A DNA stretch of 38,075 nt from Maribacter sp. Its GTDB lineage: Bacteria > Bacteroidota > Bacteroidia > Flavobacteriales > Flavobacteriaceae. Position numbers and translations under genes: made by a program. Positions within the stretch are counted from its first letter, which is position 1; the number at the start of each line of letters is the position of its first letter. The notes under the pieces are model-generated. The model searched no databases and was not told the DNA's origin. It was given only the letters and a program-made list of their open reading frames with translations. Shown here in pieces: positions 1 through 8,093 of this stretch. Location: assembly GCF_016744255.1 (NCBI RefSeq), contig NZ_JADGES010000024.1, forward strand, positions 1 to 38,075, read 5' to 3'.

Positions 1-76
1 CACTAGAAGAGTAAATATAAATCAAAATGTATGATAGATTTTATTACAAATTTTATGAAAAAACTTATAAATTAGC

Positions 77-96
77 AGCTTTATAAGCTTTTTTTA
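77..96 (+). terminator. Weak terminator-like hairpin
   Basis: A 5-bp stem (AGCTT/AAGCT) with a 3-base loop is followed by a run of seven T. It could end a gene lying upstream of the window or act as a leader element for the dehydratase gene starting at 142. The stem is short, so the call is weak. Confidence 0.3.
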
Positions 97-141
97 TAAG
101 AGTAACTTAATCAGTTATACAGAAAAAAATATTTAATTAGA

Positions 142-2982
142 ATGGTTTTTTTTAACACACTAATTACCAGAATTGTTTCCTTGCCAATTGAATCTTACGA
201 CTCAAATAAACATGACATAATAGGTTTTCTTAAAAAAAATAAATTATTTGAACTATCAATTTTGATGGCCTCTAAAAGCTTATTTGAAGATGTGCAAAAA
301 AACAAAAACGAAAAAACAAAGAAGCCACTAGAAAATTACTTTACAAGAGCCCATTTCAACACTGTTCCATTTGGGCTTTTTAATAGTGTTGGGCTTTTAA
401 AGTGGGGTGACGAGACTAAAATAATCAAATCCAGCAAAAAGGTTTTGAAATTTGAATACGACAATCTTTTTTTATTAAAAAAGTTGTCGCCTATAGTAGA
501 AAAAGACTGGGAGACATTTTACTATTGCACCAACCCTTCAATACACTTTATTGATGAAAAAAAAGTAGGCTTCTATAAATCGGAAAAATTATTTAATGAA
601 AATTTTGAGACCAAATACGTTGAGATAGATTATGATGAAAATCTAGATTGGATTATTGAAAAGTTTAAGAATGGCGAAAGAATTGATATCATCATAGAAG
701 AATTGATATCTGATGGATTTGAAAAGCAAGAAATACACCTTTTTTTAAAAAAAGTAATTGAAGTTGGCTTGATTTTAAACGAAACTTTATTCTATCCATA
801 TAGAAAGCCCCTAGAAATTCCAGGTTTGCCCAGTAAACTAATAGGCAAAGGGAATATTATTATAAATATAGATAAGGAATATGAGAGTTTAAAGAATGAT
901 TATTTAGATGATCAAATTAAGCTATTGGTTGATGATAATGTAAATTATAAATATACACATACGACGACATCATATGATGAAAATAAAGGAAAAATAGATT
1001 CGAAAATTCAAAATAAAATTCAAAAATTTATAGATTTCACTATTGTTAATAATGGAAATTATACACCTGCAAATGATAGCCTATCTAAGTTTGGTAATGA
1101 ATTTCATCATTTACATCAAGATAAGTTTATTCCTTTAACCAAAGTATTCAATCCCTATTCAGGGTTGAAGTACAATTCTAATGAGGAGAAAGAAAGAGAG
1201 TTTCCAAAAAACATAATGTCTAAAATATTATCTCAAAATAAGGGAGAGATTCATGTACAAAATAATAAGGCAAACTCTTGTGAAAAAATAGATTACACTA
1301 AATTGCCAGCAACTTTTAATGTTGTTTTTGAATTATTGAATTGTAAGAAATCGGGAAAACAAATCATATACTGCAAATATTTAGTAGGGGCCTCTGCTTT
1401 ATCGCTTTTAGCCAGATTTGATTATGTATCTAATAAATTATGTTCTGAAATAGCGTTTTATGAAAAAAAGGTTCATAAAAATAAAATATTGGCGGAAGTA
1501 AATATGTTTTCCAGCCCCAGAATTAGTAATATTGTTGCCAGTCATCAATACTATGATTATAGCATACCCATAAACACAGTTTACAAGAAAAATTCAGGAT
1601 CTTTATTTTTATCTGATTTACATCTACGACATAATGGCACAAGATTTATTCTCTTTTCTGAGAAACACAACAAAGAAATAACGCCCAGAATTACTTCGGC
1701 TGTGAATGCAAGTTTATCAGATTCGGATATTTATAAATTTCTTGCAGACCTACAATATCAAGACAATGAAATGCACGATCAAATTTTTAACTTAAATCAT
1801 TATTCAAACATTTATATTCCATATGTTCCTCGAATATTTCTTGAAGAAGATATATTATTGGAACCAGCACAATTCTTGATATCTTATGATGGTTATAATA
1901 TAAATGAGTTTAATATTTATTTATTAAACTGCATTAAGAAATATTCCTTTCCTAATAAAGTCTCTTTTTTTGATGGAGCAAGAGATATAATCATAGACAT
2001 CAATAATCAAACTCATTTACAAATTTTATTTAAAAACCTTAAAGAACTCAAAACAATATACTTGTCCGAGGTACTTTATGAATCTTTTTTTTCGGAAGTA
2101 AAAAACGAGAAATCAAAGAACTATGCACATGAAATAGTTGCTTGTATAAAGAATAGTGAATTTCAATCCGTTGAAGACAATTCTATTTTTATAAATGAAG
2201 ATGAAACTTCAGCAGAATACACACCCTTAGTGAGTGATTGGTTATATTTTGATGTATATAGTAACTTATATGCTGAAAATGAGATTTTTAAATTGATTTA
2301 TAATACTATTTTATCCAAGTTTGATTCGATTTTATTTTATTATGTGAGATATGGTTATCCTGAAAAACATCTTAGAATTAGATTCAAAACAGAAGATTCA
2401 GCTTTAAAAAACCACATAATAAAAACAATAAGTGATTTAAAAGAAGGAGGCATTATCCAAAAATATACTATGTTACCATATGAACCAGAAGTTTATCGTT
2501 ATGGAGGATATAGAATGATGGAATTAACAGAAAAAGTTTTTCACTTAGATAGTATCCATACAATTGAAAAGTTACCTGTTTACAAATCAAAAAAGAACTA
2601 CATTTATTATTTTTCAATTATAAAAATTCATACCTACCTGCAATATTTTAATATGTCAACAGAAGAAATGATTTCTTTTTGTGAGATGAATATTCAATAT
2701 TTCTTAAAAGAATTTGTTTTAAACGCCAAAACTAAAAAAGAATTAGTCAAAATTTACAATGCCTTAAAAAAAGAGCTTGTTGATGATTCCTTACACTTTT
2801 TTTTAGAAAAGGTCACAATTGAAAAGGAACTTGAAAAAAGTAAATTAAACAAACTCGATTATATGACAGATGTCATACACATGAGCATCAATAGAGTTTT
2901 TGATAAAGACCAAAGGTTAAATGAGCTTAAATCTTATATTTTATCTAAAAAATTATTTAATCAAATAAAGTACTCTAACTAA
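142..2982 (+). CDS. Class I lanthipeptide dehydratase (LanB)
   Basis: Full-length LanB-type enzyme of 946 residues. The family glutamylates Ser/Thr of a precursor peptide using Glu-tRNA and then eliminates glutamate to give dehydroalanine or dehydrobutyrine. The N-terminal glutamylation domain shows the conserved R-x-T-PFGLF signature (about residues 69-80, TRAHFNTVPFGLF). The C-terminal elimination (SpaB_C, thiopeptide-type) domain starts near residue 690, with YVRYGYPEKHLRIRF (about 733-747) and YEPEVYRYGG (about 780-789). Length is close to the usual ~1000 residues, and both domains are in one chain. No LanC cyclase, transporter or precursor peptide follows it; downstream lies a dead transposase. 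Partners, if any, must be upstream of the window. Family assignment is firm; the product is unknown. Confidence 0.9.
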   Translation: MVFFNTLITRIVSLPIESYDSNKHDIIGFLKKNKLFELSILMASKSLFEDVQKNKNEKTKKPLENYFTRAHFNTVPFGLFNSVGLLKWGDETKIIKSSKKVLKFEYDNLFLLKKLSPIVEKDWETFYYCTNPSIHFIDEKKVGFYKSEKLFNENFETKYVEIDYDENLDWIIEKFKNGERIDIIIEELISDGFEKQEIHLFLKKVIEVGLILNETLFYPYRKPLEIPGLPSKLIGKGNIIINIDKEYESLKNDYLDDQIKLLVDDNVNYKYTHTTTSYDENKGKIDSKIQNKIQKFIDFTIVNNGNYTPANDSLSKFGNEFHHLHQDKFIPLTKVFNPYSGLKYNSNEEKEREFPKNIMSKILSQNKGEIHVQNNKANSCEKIDYTKLPATFNVVFELLNCKKSGKQIIYCKYLVGASALSLLARFDYVSNKLCSEIAFYEKKVHKNKILAEVNMFSSPRISNIVASHQYYDYSIPINTVYKKNSGSLFLSDLHLRHNGTRFILFSEKHNKEITPRITSAVNASLSDSDIYKFLADLQYQDNEMHDQIFNLNHYSNIYIPYVPRIFLEEDILLEPAQFLISYDGYNINEFNIYLLNCIKKYSFPNKVSFFDGARDIIIDINNQTHLQILFKNLKELKTIYLSEVLYESFFSEVKNEKSKNYAHEIVACIKNSEFQSVEDNSIFINEDETSAEYTPLVSDWLYFDVYSNLYAENEIFKLIYNTILSKFDSILFYYVRYGYPEKHLRIRFKTEDSALKNHIIKTISDLKEGGIIQKYTMLPYEPEVYRYGGYRMMELTEKVFHLDSIHTIEKLPVYKSKKNYIYYFSIIKIHTYLQYFNMSTEEMISFCEMNIQYFLKEFVLNAKTKKELVKIYNALKKELVDDSLHFFLEKVTIEKELEKSKLNKLDYMTDVIHMSINRVFDKDQRLNELKSYILSKKLFNQIKYSN

Positions 2983-3069
2983 TTGTTCTATTGACTTAGA
3001 TGCATAATAAATATTGGAATTGCTAGTGATATAACTTTCATAAGTTGCTCATTATAACTATAATGAACT

Positions 3070-3091
3070 ACCCCGCAGCAAGCTGACGTGG
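3070..3091 (-). repeat. Terminal hairpin of decayed IS200/IS605 element
   Basis: The sequence ACCCCGCAGCAAGCTGACGT folds as an imperfect palindrome about 20 bp beyond the stop of the transposase remnant. Subterminal imperfect hairpins at the ends are the recognition structures of IS200/IS605 TnpA. Several stem positions are mismatched, as expected for a decayed end. The opposite end was not found. Confidence 0.45.
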
Positions 3092-3110
3092 TATGGCAAA
3101 GCTTCTGGCA

Positions 3111-3475
3111 TCAAAATAGACTAAGTTGATTGCGATAAACTTGCTTATATTTATTCCCTTAGTTCTCAACATACTTCTTAATCAAATCGACATTCCCATA
3201 TTGCCTAACTATATTTACATAATATCCACTTGTCCAAAATTTTCCGCCTCAAAGTTTTTCTTTTATTTCGAGATGAGACTTAAAAATTTGAATAGCAGTA
3301 ATACTTTTAGTCGTCTGTACTATCTTTTTGGGAGAGTACATGGGTACACTTGAACCAAAAAATGAACATAATTTTCATCCGTTCCGACCTCAATAAACTC
3401 TATTTCATACCTTAAACTGAAACCCAGACAAATATCTTTCAAAGTGTTTTCTATCCACTAATCTAAGTGCCTAAA
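3111..3475 (-). pseudogene. tnpA: Decayed IS200/IS605-family transposase TnpA
   Basis: Reading the minus strand gives recognisable TnpA blocks in order: LGFSLRYEIEFIEVGTDENY, VHFLV, SVPMYSPKKIVQTTKSIT, then GGNF, WTSGYYVNIV, and a C-terminal NQLSLF. The gene is dead several times over. The first His of the HUH motif is Tyr (NYVHF), a 1-base loss breaks the frame just before SVP, a TGA stands at 3248-3250 where Trp is expected, another base is lost before WTSGYY, and a TAA lies at 3159-3161. The N-terminal part (about 30 residues) is missing. The plus-strand open frame over the same bases is only its shadow. Family is clear from the block order; this is an old insertion. Confidence 0.85.
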
Positions 3476-3479
3476 TCAA

Positions 3480-3727
3480 TATTTTTTTATCTAAAGCTAG
3501 CGTCTACAGTTAGAATAGCTGGCCAACCCAATCAAATTGTACTATTTAAAATATTGATATTTAAACCCCTTAGCGTACGTTTTCACACCGATGGGCTTCA
3601 TACCCCTAATACCATGCGATAATAAGCAAGGTTGTATAAAGAAAGAAGTAACCTCTCTATAATTCATTGATTTACTCGATAATCGAGATTTAAATGCTCC
3701 GAGGCTTATCTCGAAATTTTAACGTTA
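3480..3727. other. Unassigned intergenic stretch
   Basis: About 250 bp between the transposase remnant and the hairpin repeat. On the minus strand a short open stretch (about 3555-3640) reads like coding sequence but has no start and is interrupted. The sequence around 3694-3712 (CTCCGAGGCTTATCTCGA) resembles half of the nearby hairpin repeat. No intact gene is visible; it looks like debris. Confidence 0.4.
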
Positions 3728-3771
3728 TTTTCCTACGAATGCCTCGGAGCTTGCCCTGAGGTAATTTACTT
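3728..3771 (+). repeat. Hairpin repeat copy A (REP-like)
   Basis: A ~44-bp unit beginning TTTTCCTACGAATGCCTCGG, with a hairpin (CCTCGG-AGCTTGC-CCTGAGG) in the middle and ending TTTACTT. It matches, in inverted orientation, copy B at 6420-6464 with a handful of mismatches and one indel. Its right end runs into the stop codon of the esterase gene, so it can also act as that gene's terminator-like 3' structure. Confidence 0.7.
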
Positions 3772-4905
3772 TAAAACTTCCTTTTTAATAAAAGAGGTTA
3801 AAATATCAGCAGAGACTTTATGATCTTCTACTTTTGGGTGCCCAAGTCCGTCTGTGTCAATATATGGAGCAGTAGTCATATACACATCTTTAGGAAACTT
3901 GGCTACTACTTTAGCAACTCTATTGAGCCAAATAGAACCAGGCTTTGTAATATCCATATTACCCATATAACAGACTATTTTAGTTTGCGGATAATGTCCC
4001 TTTAGTTCATTTATAAAGTCTACATAAGAATCTATGTAATCTTGTTCCGATGGTGCTTTTTTTCCAAAACGTCTTATAAATTCTACATTATTAGGCTTAT
4101 CTACAATCCAAGAGTCGTTTTGTAAAAGGTTAATTACGACTACATCTGGTTGTTTTTCATTAAATTTCCATCTAGTAATGGAATCCTTAGGGTTTAAGGC
4201 ATCATACATTTCGGGCATTATCCTATTGAACCAACTCACTTTTAATCCAATGCCACTTAGAGCAATGCAACTATATTCCGCATTTAAATTTCTGGCTGTT
4301 CTAGCAGCATAAGAATAGTAGTTATTAGAGACATTTCCTGAGGACGAATCGTCCCCAGAAAAATCTTCATTTCCATAACCAACTGTGATAGAATTACCGT
4401 AAAATTCAATAAAAAAATCCTTTTTCACTGCTGGAAGCGTTTTTTCTCCCATAACCCGAAAACCATGGAATACGGTTTTTCCATAAGTCCAATCGTTTCT
4501 TTTATGCAGTTCTATAGTGTGTTTTTTGTATTCTAAATTTATAGCAAGCGTATACTCTTTTTTTCCTTTTTGCAGATGTATTTTTTTTACAAACGCCCCA
4601 TCTATAATAAGGTTATAATAGTTAGTTCCATTTTCGTCATCTAAAATAGCTTTAGCAGAAATACCTATAAAGCTTAAGCTTATAGAAGAACCTGGCCAAT
4701 ATACTTCTGTTACATTTGGGTTGGAATTATGTAATACCCTTCCTTGGTAAACTATGTGTTCCTCATTAGGAGAGATGGTTAAGGATTGTATTTTGCTCTC
4801 TAAGCTATTGGTTTGTGTAGTCTCTTTATTTGTTAGACAAGAACTGATAGAAATGACAAATAAAAGAAGGATAAGTCTTTGCGTACTACGTATTGCTTTT
4901 TTCAT
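3766..4905 (-). CDS. SGNH/GDSL esterase lipoprotein, carbohydrate esterase family 2-like
   Basis: A 379-residue lipoprotein with lipobox SISSC (Cys23). An N-terminal beta-sandwich region (about 45-155) precedes an SGNH hydrolase domain, the arrangement of carbohydrate esterase family 2, whose members remove acetyl groups from plant or algal polysaccharides. Block I is FYGNSITVGYG with nucleophile Ser172, block II a Gly near 218, block III LLQNDSW (Asn263), and block V DGLGHPKVEDH with catalytic His356. Block III has Gln where GTND is common. It stands alone, with no SusCD or glycoside hydrolase neighbours, and is bounded at its 3' end by hairpin repeat A. Substrate is not known; esterase activity is well supported by the residues. 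Confidence 0.8.
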   Translation of the reverse strand: MKKAIRSTQRLILLLFVISISSCLTNKETTQTNSLESKIQSLTISPNEEHIVYQGRVLHNSNPNVTEVYWPGSSISLSFIGISAKAILDDENGTNYYNLIIDGAFVKKIHLQKGKKEYTLAINLEYKKHTIELHKRNDWTYGKTVFHGFRVMGEKTLPAVKKDFFIEFYGNSITVGYGNEDFSGDDSSSGNVSNNYYSYAARTARNLNAEYSCIALSGIGLKVSWFNRIMPEMYDALNPKDSITRWKFNEKQPDVVVINLLQNDSWIVDKPNNVEFIRRFGKKAPSEQDYIDSYVDFINELKGHYPQTKIVCYMGNMDITKPGSIWLNRVAKVVAKFPKDVYMTTAPYIDTDGLGHPKVEDHKVSADILTSFIKKEVLK

Positions 4906-5023
4906 GAAAAAGAATATTATTACGTAAACTTACAAAGCAAATTTTATATAAAGAAATAGGAATAGTCTATTTCGTAAAGCGTATGTTTTTATGAATTAGA
5001 ATGTCGAAATTTGAAGTTCTATT

Positions 5024-5620
5024 ATGAGTAACAAAGAAAATATCGTTTTTAAAATATATAAACCATTCGGAATGTTGAGTCAATTTAGCTCTAACGATGC
5101 CAAAGAATCTCGCAAAAAAAGGTTTTTAGGAGAATTGTATGATTTTCCTGAGGGCATTATGCCAGTAGGCCGATTAGATGAAAAATCGGAAGGTTTATTA
5201 TTATTGACTACGAATGGAAAATGGAGTGATACTATTAATCGGTCTGGGATAGAAAAGGAGTATTTTGCTCAATTAGACGGTGAAATAAGCCTAGAATCTC
5301 TTAAAAAGTTAGAAAAAGGTGTAGAAATAGGTTTTTCTGGCAAAAAGTATATAACCAAACCCTGTGTGGTAAAAAGAGTTTTACAGGAGCCGGAATTAGA
5401 AGCTCCCGCCCCAGTAATTCGTTTAGGAAGACACCGCCCTAATTCTTGGATTAGTATAACCATTACAGAGGGCAAATTCCGCCAGGTACGAAAAATGACT
5501 GCCGCAGTAGGTTTTCCTACGTTACGATTGGTTCGAGTACGGATTGGAGATATACATCTTAATATAATGAAGCCTGGTGAGGTAACCCAACTTAAAAAAG
5601 GGCTTCAGGGTATACCCTGA
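5024..5620 (+). CDS. rluE: 23S rRNA pseudouridine synthase, RluE type
   Basis: A 198-residue enzyme of the RsuA/RluB/E/F family without an S4 domain, which is typical of RluE; that enzyme makes the pseudouridine at 23S rRNA position 2457 in E. coli. The catalytic motif GRLDEKSEGLLLLT holds Asp52. Downstream come the family motifs EKEYFAQL (near 84-91) and GKFRQVRKM (near 152). The N-terminal IYKPFGMLSQF matches the family start, so the ATG at 5024 is right. It is followed after only three bases, in the same frame, by the truncated response regulator. The protein itself looks complete. Confidence 0.85.
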   Translation: MSNKENIVFKIYKPFGMLSQFSSNDAKESRKKRFLGELYDFPEGIMPVGRLDEKSEGLLLLTTNGKWSDTINRSGIEKEYFAQLDGEISLESLKKLEKGVEIGFSGKKYITKPCVVKRVLQEPELEAPAPVIRLGRHRPNSWISITITEGKFRQVRKMTAAVGFPTLRLVRVRIGDIHLNIMKPGEVTQLKKGLQGIP

Positions 5621-5623
5621 ATT

Positions 5624-6202
5624 ATGCTAGAGAGTGTCGGTAAAATTCTAATTGTGGGCACTTATAATACGGCAGAAAGTACTTTGAATAATATTAAAAA
5701 GGATAATCCTGATGTGTTACTGTTAGATGTTAATTTACCCGATATAAACGGAATTGATCTAAGTAAGATACTATTAAAAAAGTATCCTGATTTAAAAATA
5801 ATAGCACTCACTAGTTTTGAAGATATTTCTTTTGTAAAACGAATACTAAAAAATGGTGTTAGTGGTTACCTTTTAAAAAACACGGATAAAATAGAATTAT
5901 TAAAAGCTATTAAAGCTGTGCTCTCAGGGGAATTATTTTTACAAAATGATATTCAAAAAAGGTTATTAAATCAATCAGCTTCAAAAAAGACGAATGAGAA
6001 TGGTTTAAAGCCAAACTTAACACGCCGTGAAAAAGACGTATTAATAGCTATTTCTAAGGAACTAACAACACTACAGATTTCAGAAAAACTATTTATAAGC
6101 CCTAAAACCGTTGAAACTCATAGAATGAATATTATGAGTAAATTAGGAGCCAAAAATAGCGTAGGTATTATTAAAATTGCAATAGAAAAGCAATTGTTAT
6201 AA
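5624..6202 (+). CDS. LuxR/NarL-type response regulator lacking the start of its receiver domain
   Basis: A 192-residue protein with part of a receiver domain and a C-terminal LuxR helix-turn-helix (about 129-190, with LTRREKDVL and SPKTVETHRMNIMSKLG). The phosphoacceptor is Asp35 (VLLLDVNLPD), with Thr63/Ser64 and Lys85 (GYLLKN) in place. The opening beta strand and the paired acidic residues that bind Mg2+ in this family are missing: the protein starts at the stretch normally found some 20-25 residues in. The codon before the ATG is ATT and the one before that is the rluE stop, in the same frame, so the missing part is not hidden in a shifted frame. No sensor kinase is nearby. Probably a 5' deletion remnant; it may still bind DNA. 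Confidence 0.7.
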   Translation: MLESVGKILIVGTYNTAESTLNNIKKDNPDVLLLDVNLPDINGIDLSKILLKKYPDLKIIALTSFEDISFVKRILKNGVSGYLLKNTDKIELLKAIKAVLSGELFLQNDIQKRLLNQSASKKTNENGLKPNLTRREKDVLIAISKELTTLQISEKLFISPKTVETHRMNIMSKLGAKNSVGIIKIAIEKQLL

Positions 6203-6285
6203 ATATTAAGATTTATAATTCTGATTATTATTAATGACTAGTAGAATTTTACATATAATGCCATAAAAGTAAGGTGTTCCTAAAC

Positions 6286-6331
6286 AAAAGTGAATTCTAA
6301 TATTGAGACAGAAGATTAGAATTCACTTTTT
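6286..6331 (+). terminator. Strong hairpin terminator
   Basis: Arms AAAAGTGAATTCTAAT and ATTAGAATTCACTTTT pair perfectly over 16 bp around a 13-base loop and end in a T run. It lies 84 bp past the response regulator and would stop its transcript. Confidence 0.75.
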
Positions 6332-6337
6332 AGAGGC

Positions 6338-6469
6338 TTAATAATTTTTCCGCCAAGCGGAATTTTCCTTTTCTTTAGTCAAGGTAAACGGTTCTCCTAT
6401 TTCTGGAAGTATAATAGGTAAGTAAACTATCTCGGGGCAAGCCCACGAGGCATTCGTAGGAAAACAACC
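6338..6469 (-). pseudogene. C-terminal remnant of an unidentified gene
   Basis: The minus strand is open from 6469 to a TAA at 6338-6340 without any start codon. The last ~30 codons read as plausible protein (PIILPEIGEPFTLTKEKEN then SAWRKNY and stop). The upstream part of this frame is simply hairpin repeat B. This looks like the tail of a gene cut off at the repeat. I do not recognise the family. It could also be a chance open frame. Confidence 0.3.
6420..6464 (-). repeat. Hairpin repeat copy B (REP-like)
   Basis: Inverted counterpart of copy A at 3728-3771; read on the minus strand it begins with the same 19 bases TTTTCCTACGAATGCCTCG and ends in TTTACTT. Its hairpin is CTCG-T-GG-GCTTG-CC-C-CGAG (TGGGCTTGCCCC core). 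Several differences from copy A change both sides of the stem region, consistent with a structure under selection or with independent copies of one repeat family. Confidence 0.7.
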
Positions 6470-6497
6470 TTAAAATTTATTAACCATATTACGTATA

Positions 6498-8051
6498 CTA
6501 CCAATCTATAGGACGGTAATCTTTTAAAAATTTCCCAGACCAATGTTTCCCTGTGTTAATACCATCTATTAACGGATCCATTACTCTTGCTGCACCATCT
6601 ACGATATCTAATGGTGGTTGAAAATCATGTAATTCCACTTTCTTTTTAGCTAATTCTGCAGGGTCTTCATCTGTTACCCACCCAGTATCAACGGCATTAA
6701 TGTAAATACCGTCTTTTGCTAGACTGCCAGCTGCTGTATGTGTAAGCATATTTAAAGCTGCTTTGGCCATATTGGTATGTGGGTGCCTGTCTTCTTTAAA
6801 GAAACGGTGAAACTTACCTTCCATAGCAGACACATTGATAATGTGTTTTTTGCCTGTATTATCTTTTTTCATTAACTCAGAAAAACGATTACAAAGAACA
6901 AAAGGAGCAACAGAGTTTACTAGCTGTACTTCAATCATTTCTGTAGTTTCTATCTCTCCTAATTTAAGTCTCCAGCTATTAGTTTTACGTAAATCTACTT
7001 GTTGTAAATCAGCATCTAACTCACCTTCAGGAAATACTTCTTTAGCTTGTAAAGAATTATCAAAACTATAGGGTATTTGCGATAGTTTGGCAGATGCACG
7101 AATACCTATTCCAGGTTCGGGCCCGTGCCAAGTTACAGGCATATTTTGGTTCGGAGACGCCGCAGTAGTTAGCTGCTTAAGTTCTACCAAACAATTGGTG
7201 TGGTCTTGTAATAAATCCGCTGCGTATTTTGGAAGTTCCTCAAGGGCTAATTCCTCATTAGGCATTAAATGTTTATAAAAACCTGCGGGTCTTCTTACGG
7301 TTTGGGCAGCATTATTTATAAGTATGTCTAAACGCTCGTATTTTTGTTCTATAAAATTACAGAAGATTTCTACACTAGGTATGTGTCTTAAATCTAAACC
7401 ATGAATTTTTAATCGATGTCCCCATTGTGTAAAATCTTCTTCCTTTGAGAAACGCAATGCAGAATCTACAGGGAAACGTGTAGTAGCTACAACGGTTGCC
7501 CCTGCTCTTAAAAGCATTAAAGTTATATGGTATCCAATTTTTAGTCTAGAACCTGTTATAACGGCTACCTGCCCTGTTAAATCTGCTGTTTGAAAGCGTT
7601 TAGCGTAATTAAAATCTCCGCATTCCGCACACATGGTATCGTAAAAATGATGTAATTGGGTAAAGAGTGTTTTACATACATAACAGTTTCTAGGAGATTC
7701 TAGCTCTTGTAACTCTTTATCTTTTAATTCTGCTTGTGGTAATAATTTAGGGGCAACAAAAACAACGGCTTCTCTAGCACTACGAATTCCAGTTACTTTT
7801 CTAGCGTTTCTGTCCCTAGCATCTTGCTTTCTTTTTTGTGCTTTTTTAGCATCCTTTTTTCTTCTAGAGAATTCCTCTCTATTTGGTCTAGATAACTTCC
7901 CAGAAACTTTTAGTAAAGCGGTTCTTTTATCTTTTGAAATCTCAAAAATTTCATCGGTATTGGTGACCAAGTGTTCTAAAATAGATATACATTTATCTAT
8001 TTCCGCAGCACTAATTTTATTTGTGTTTTCTTTTTCTTCTGTATTGCTCAT
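6498..8051 (-). CDS. Atypical SDR-family protein with N-terminal Cys4 ribbon
   Basis: A 517-residue protein. An N-terminal region of about 120 residues contains a strongly basic segment (about 55-90). A Cys4 zinc-ribbon-like motif follows (C123-x2-C126, C141-x2-C144), and then a short-chain dehydrogenase/reductase domain (about 158-515). The nucleotide-binding turn reads TGSRLKIG (166-173), with Lys instead of the usual Gly; NNAAQ (246-250) and INVS (Ser408) are present. Four residues before the active-site Lys430 there is Thr426, not the catalytic Tyr of YxxxK. A long insertion (about 275-365) splits the fold. The N-terminal additions and lost Tyr suggest something other than ordinary dehydrogenase chemistry. 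It lies 42 bp downstream of the DEAD-box helicase gene, probably co-transcribed. Confidence 0.7.
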   Translation of the reverse strand: MSNTEEKENTNKISAAEIDKCISILEHLVTNTDEIFEISKDKRTALLKVSGKLSRPNREEFSRRKKDAKKAQKRKQDARDRNARKVTGIRSAREAVVFVAPKLLPQAELKDKELQELESPRNCYVCKTLFTQLHHFYDTMCAECGDFNYAKRFQTADLTGQVAVITGSRLKIGYHITLMLLRAGATVVATTRFPVDSALRFSKEEDFTQWGHRLKIHGLDLRHIPSVEIFCNFIEQKYERLDILINNAAQTVRRPAGFYKHLMPNEELALEELPKYAADLLQDHTNCLVELKQLTTAASPNQNMPVTWHGPEPGIGIRASAKLSQIPYSFDNSLQAKEVFPEGELDADLQQVDLRKTNSWRLKLGEIETTEMIEVQLVNSVAPFVLCNRFSELMKKDNTGKKHIINVSAMEGKFHRFFKEDRHPHTNMAKAALNMLTHTAAGSLAKDGIYINAVDTGWVTDEDPAELAKKKVELHDFQPPLDIVDGAARVMDPLIDGINTGKHWSGKFLKDYRPIDW

Positions 8052-8093
8052 AAAAATATATGAAGGACTAAAACTTATATTGCGATTCGAAAC

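Noticed and set aside
27-86. Nineteen-codon frame before the LanB gene as a lanthipeptide precursor
   Set aside because: It has no Ser/Thr/Cys-rich core or leader features; Tyr and Lys dominate.
3126-3353. A 75-codon plus-strand open frame
   Set aside because: It is antisense to the decayed TnpA reading, whose family blocks are recognisable on the minus strand.
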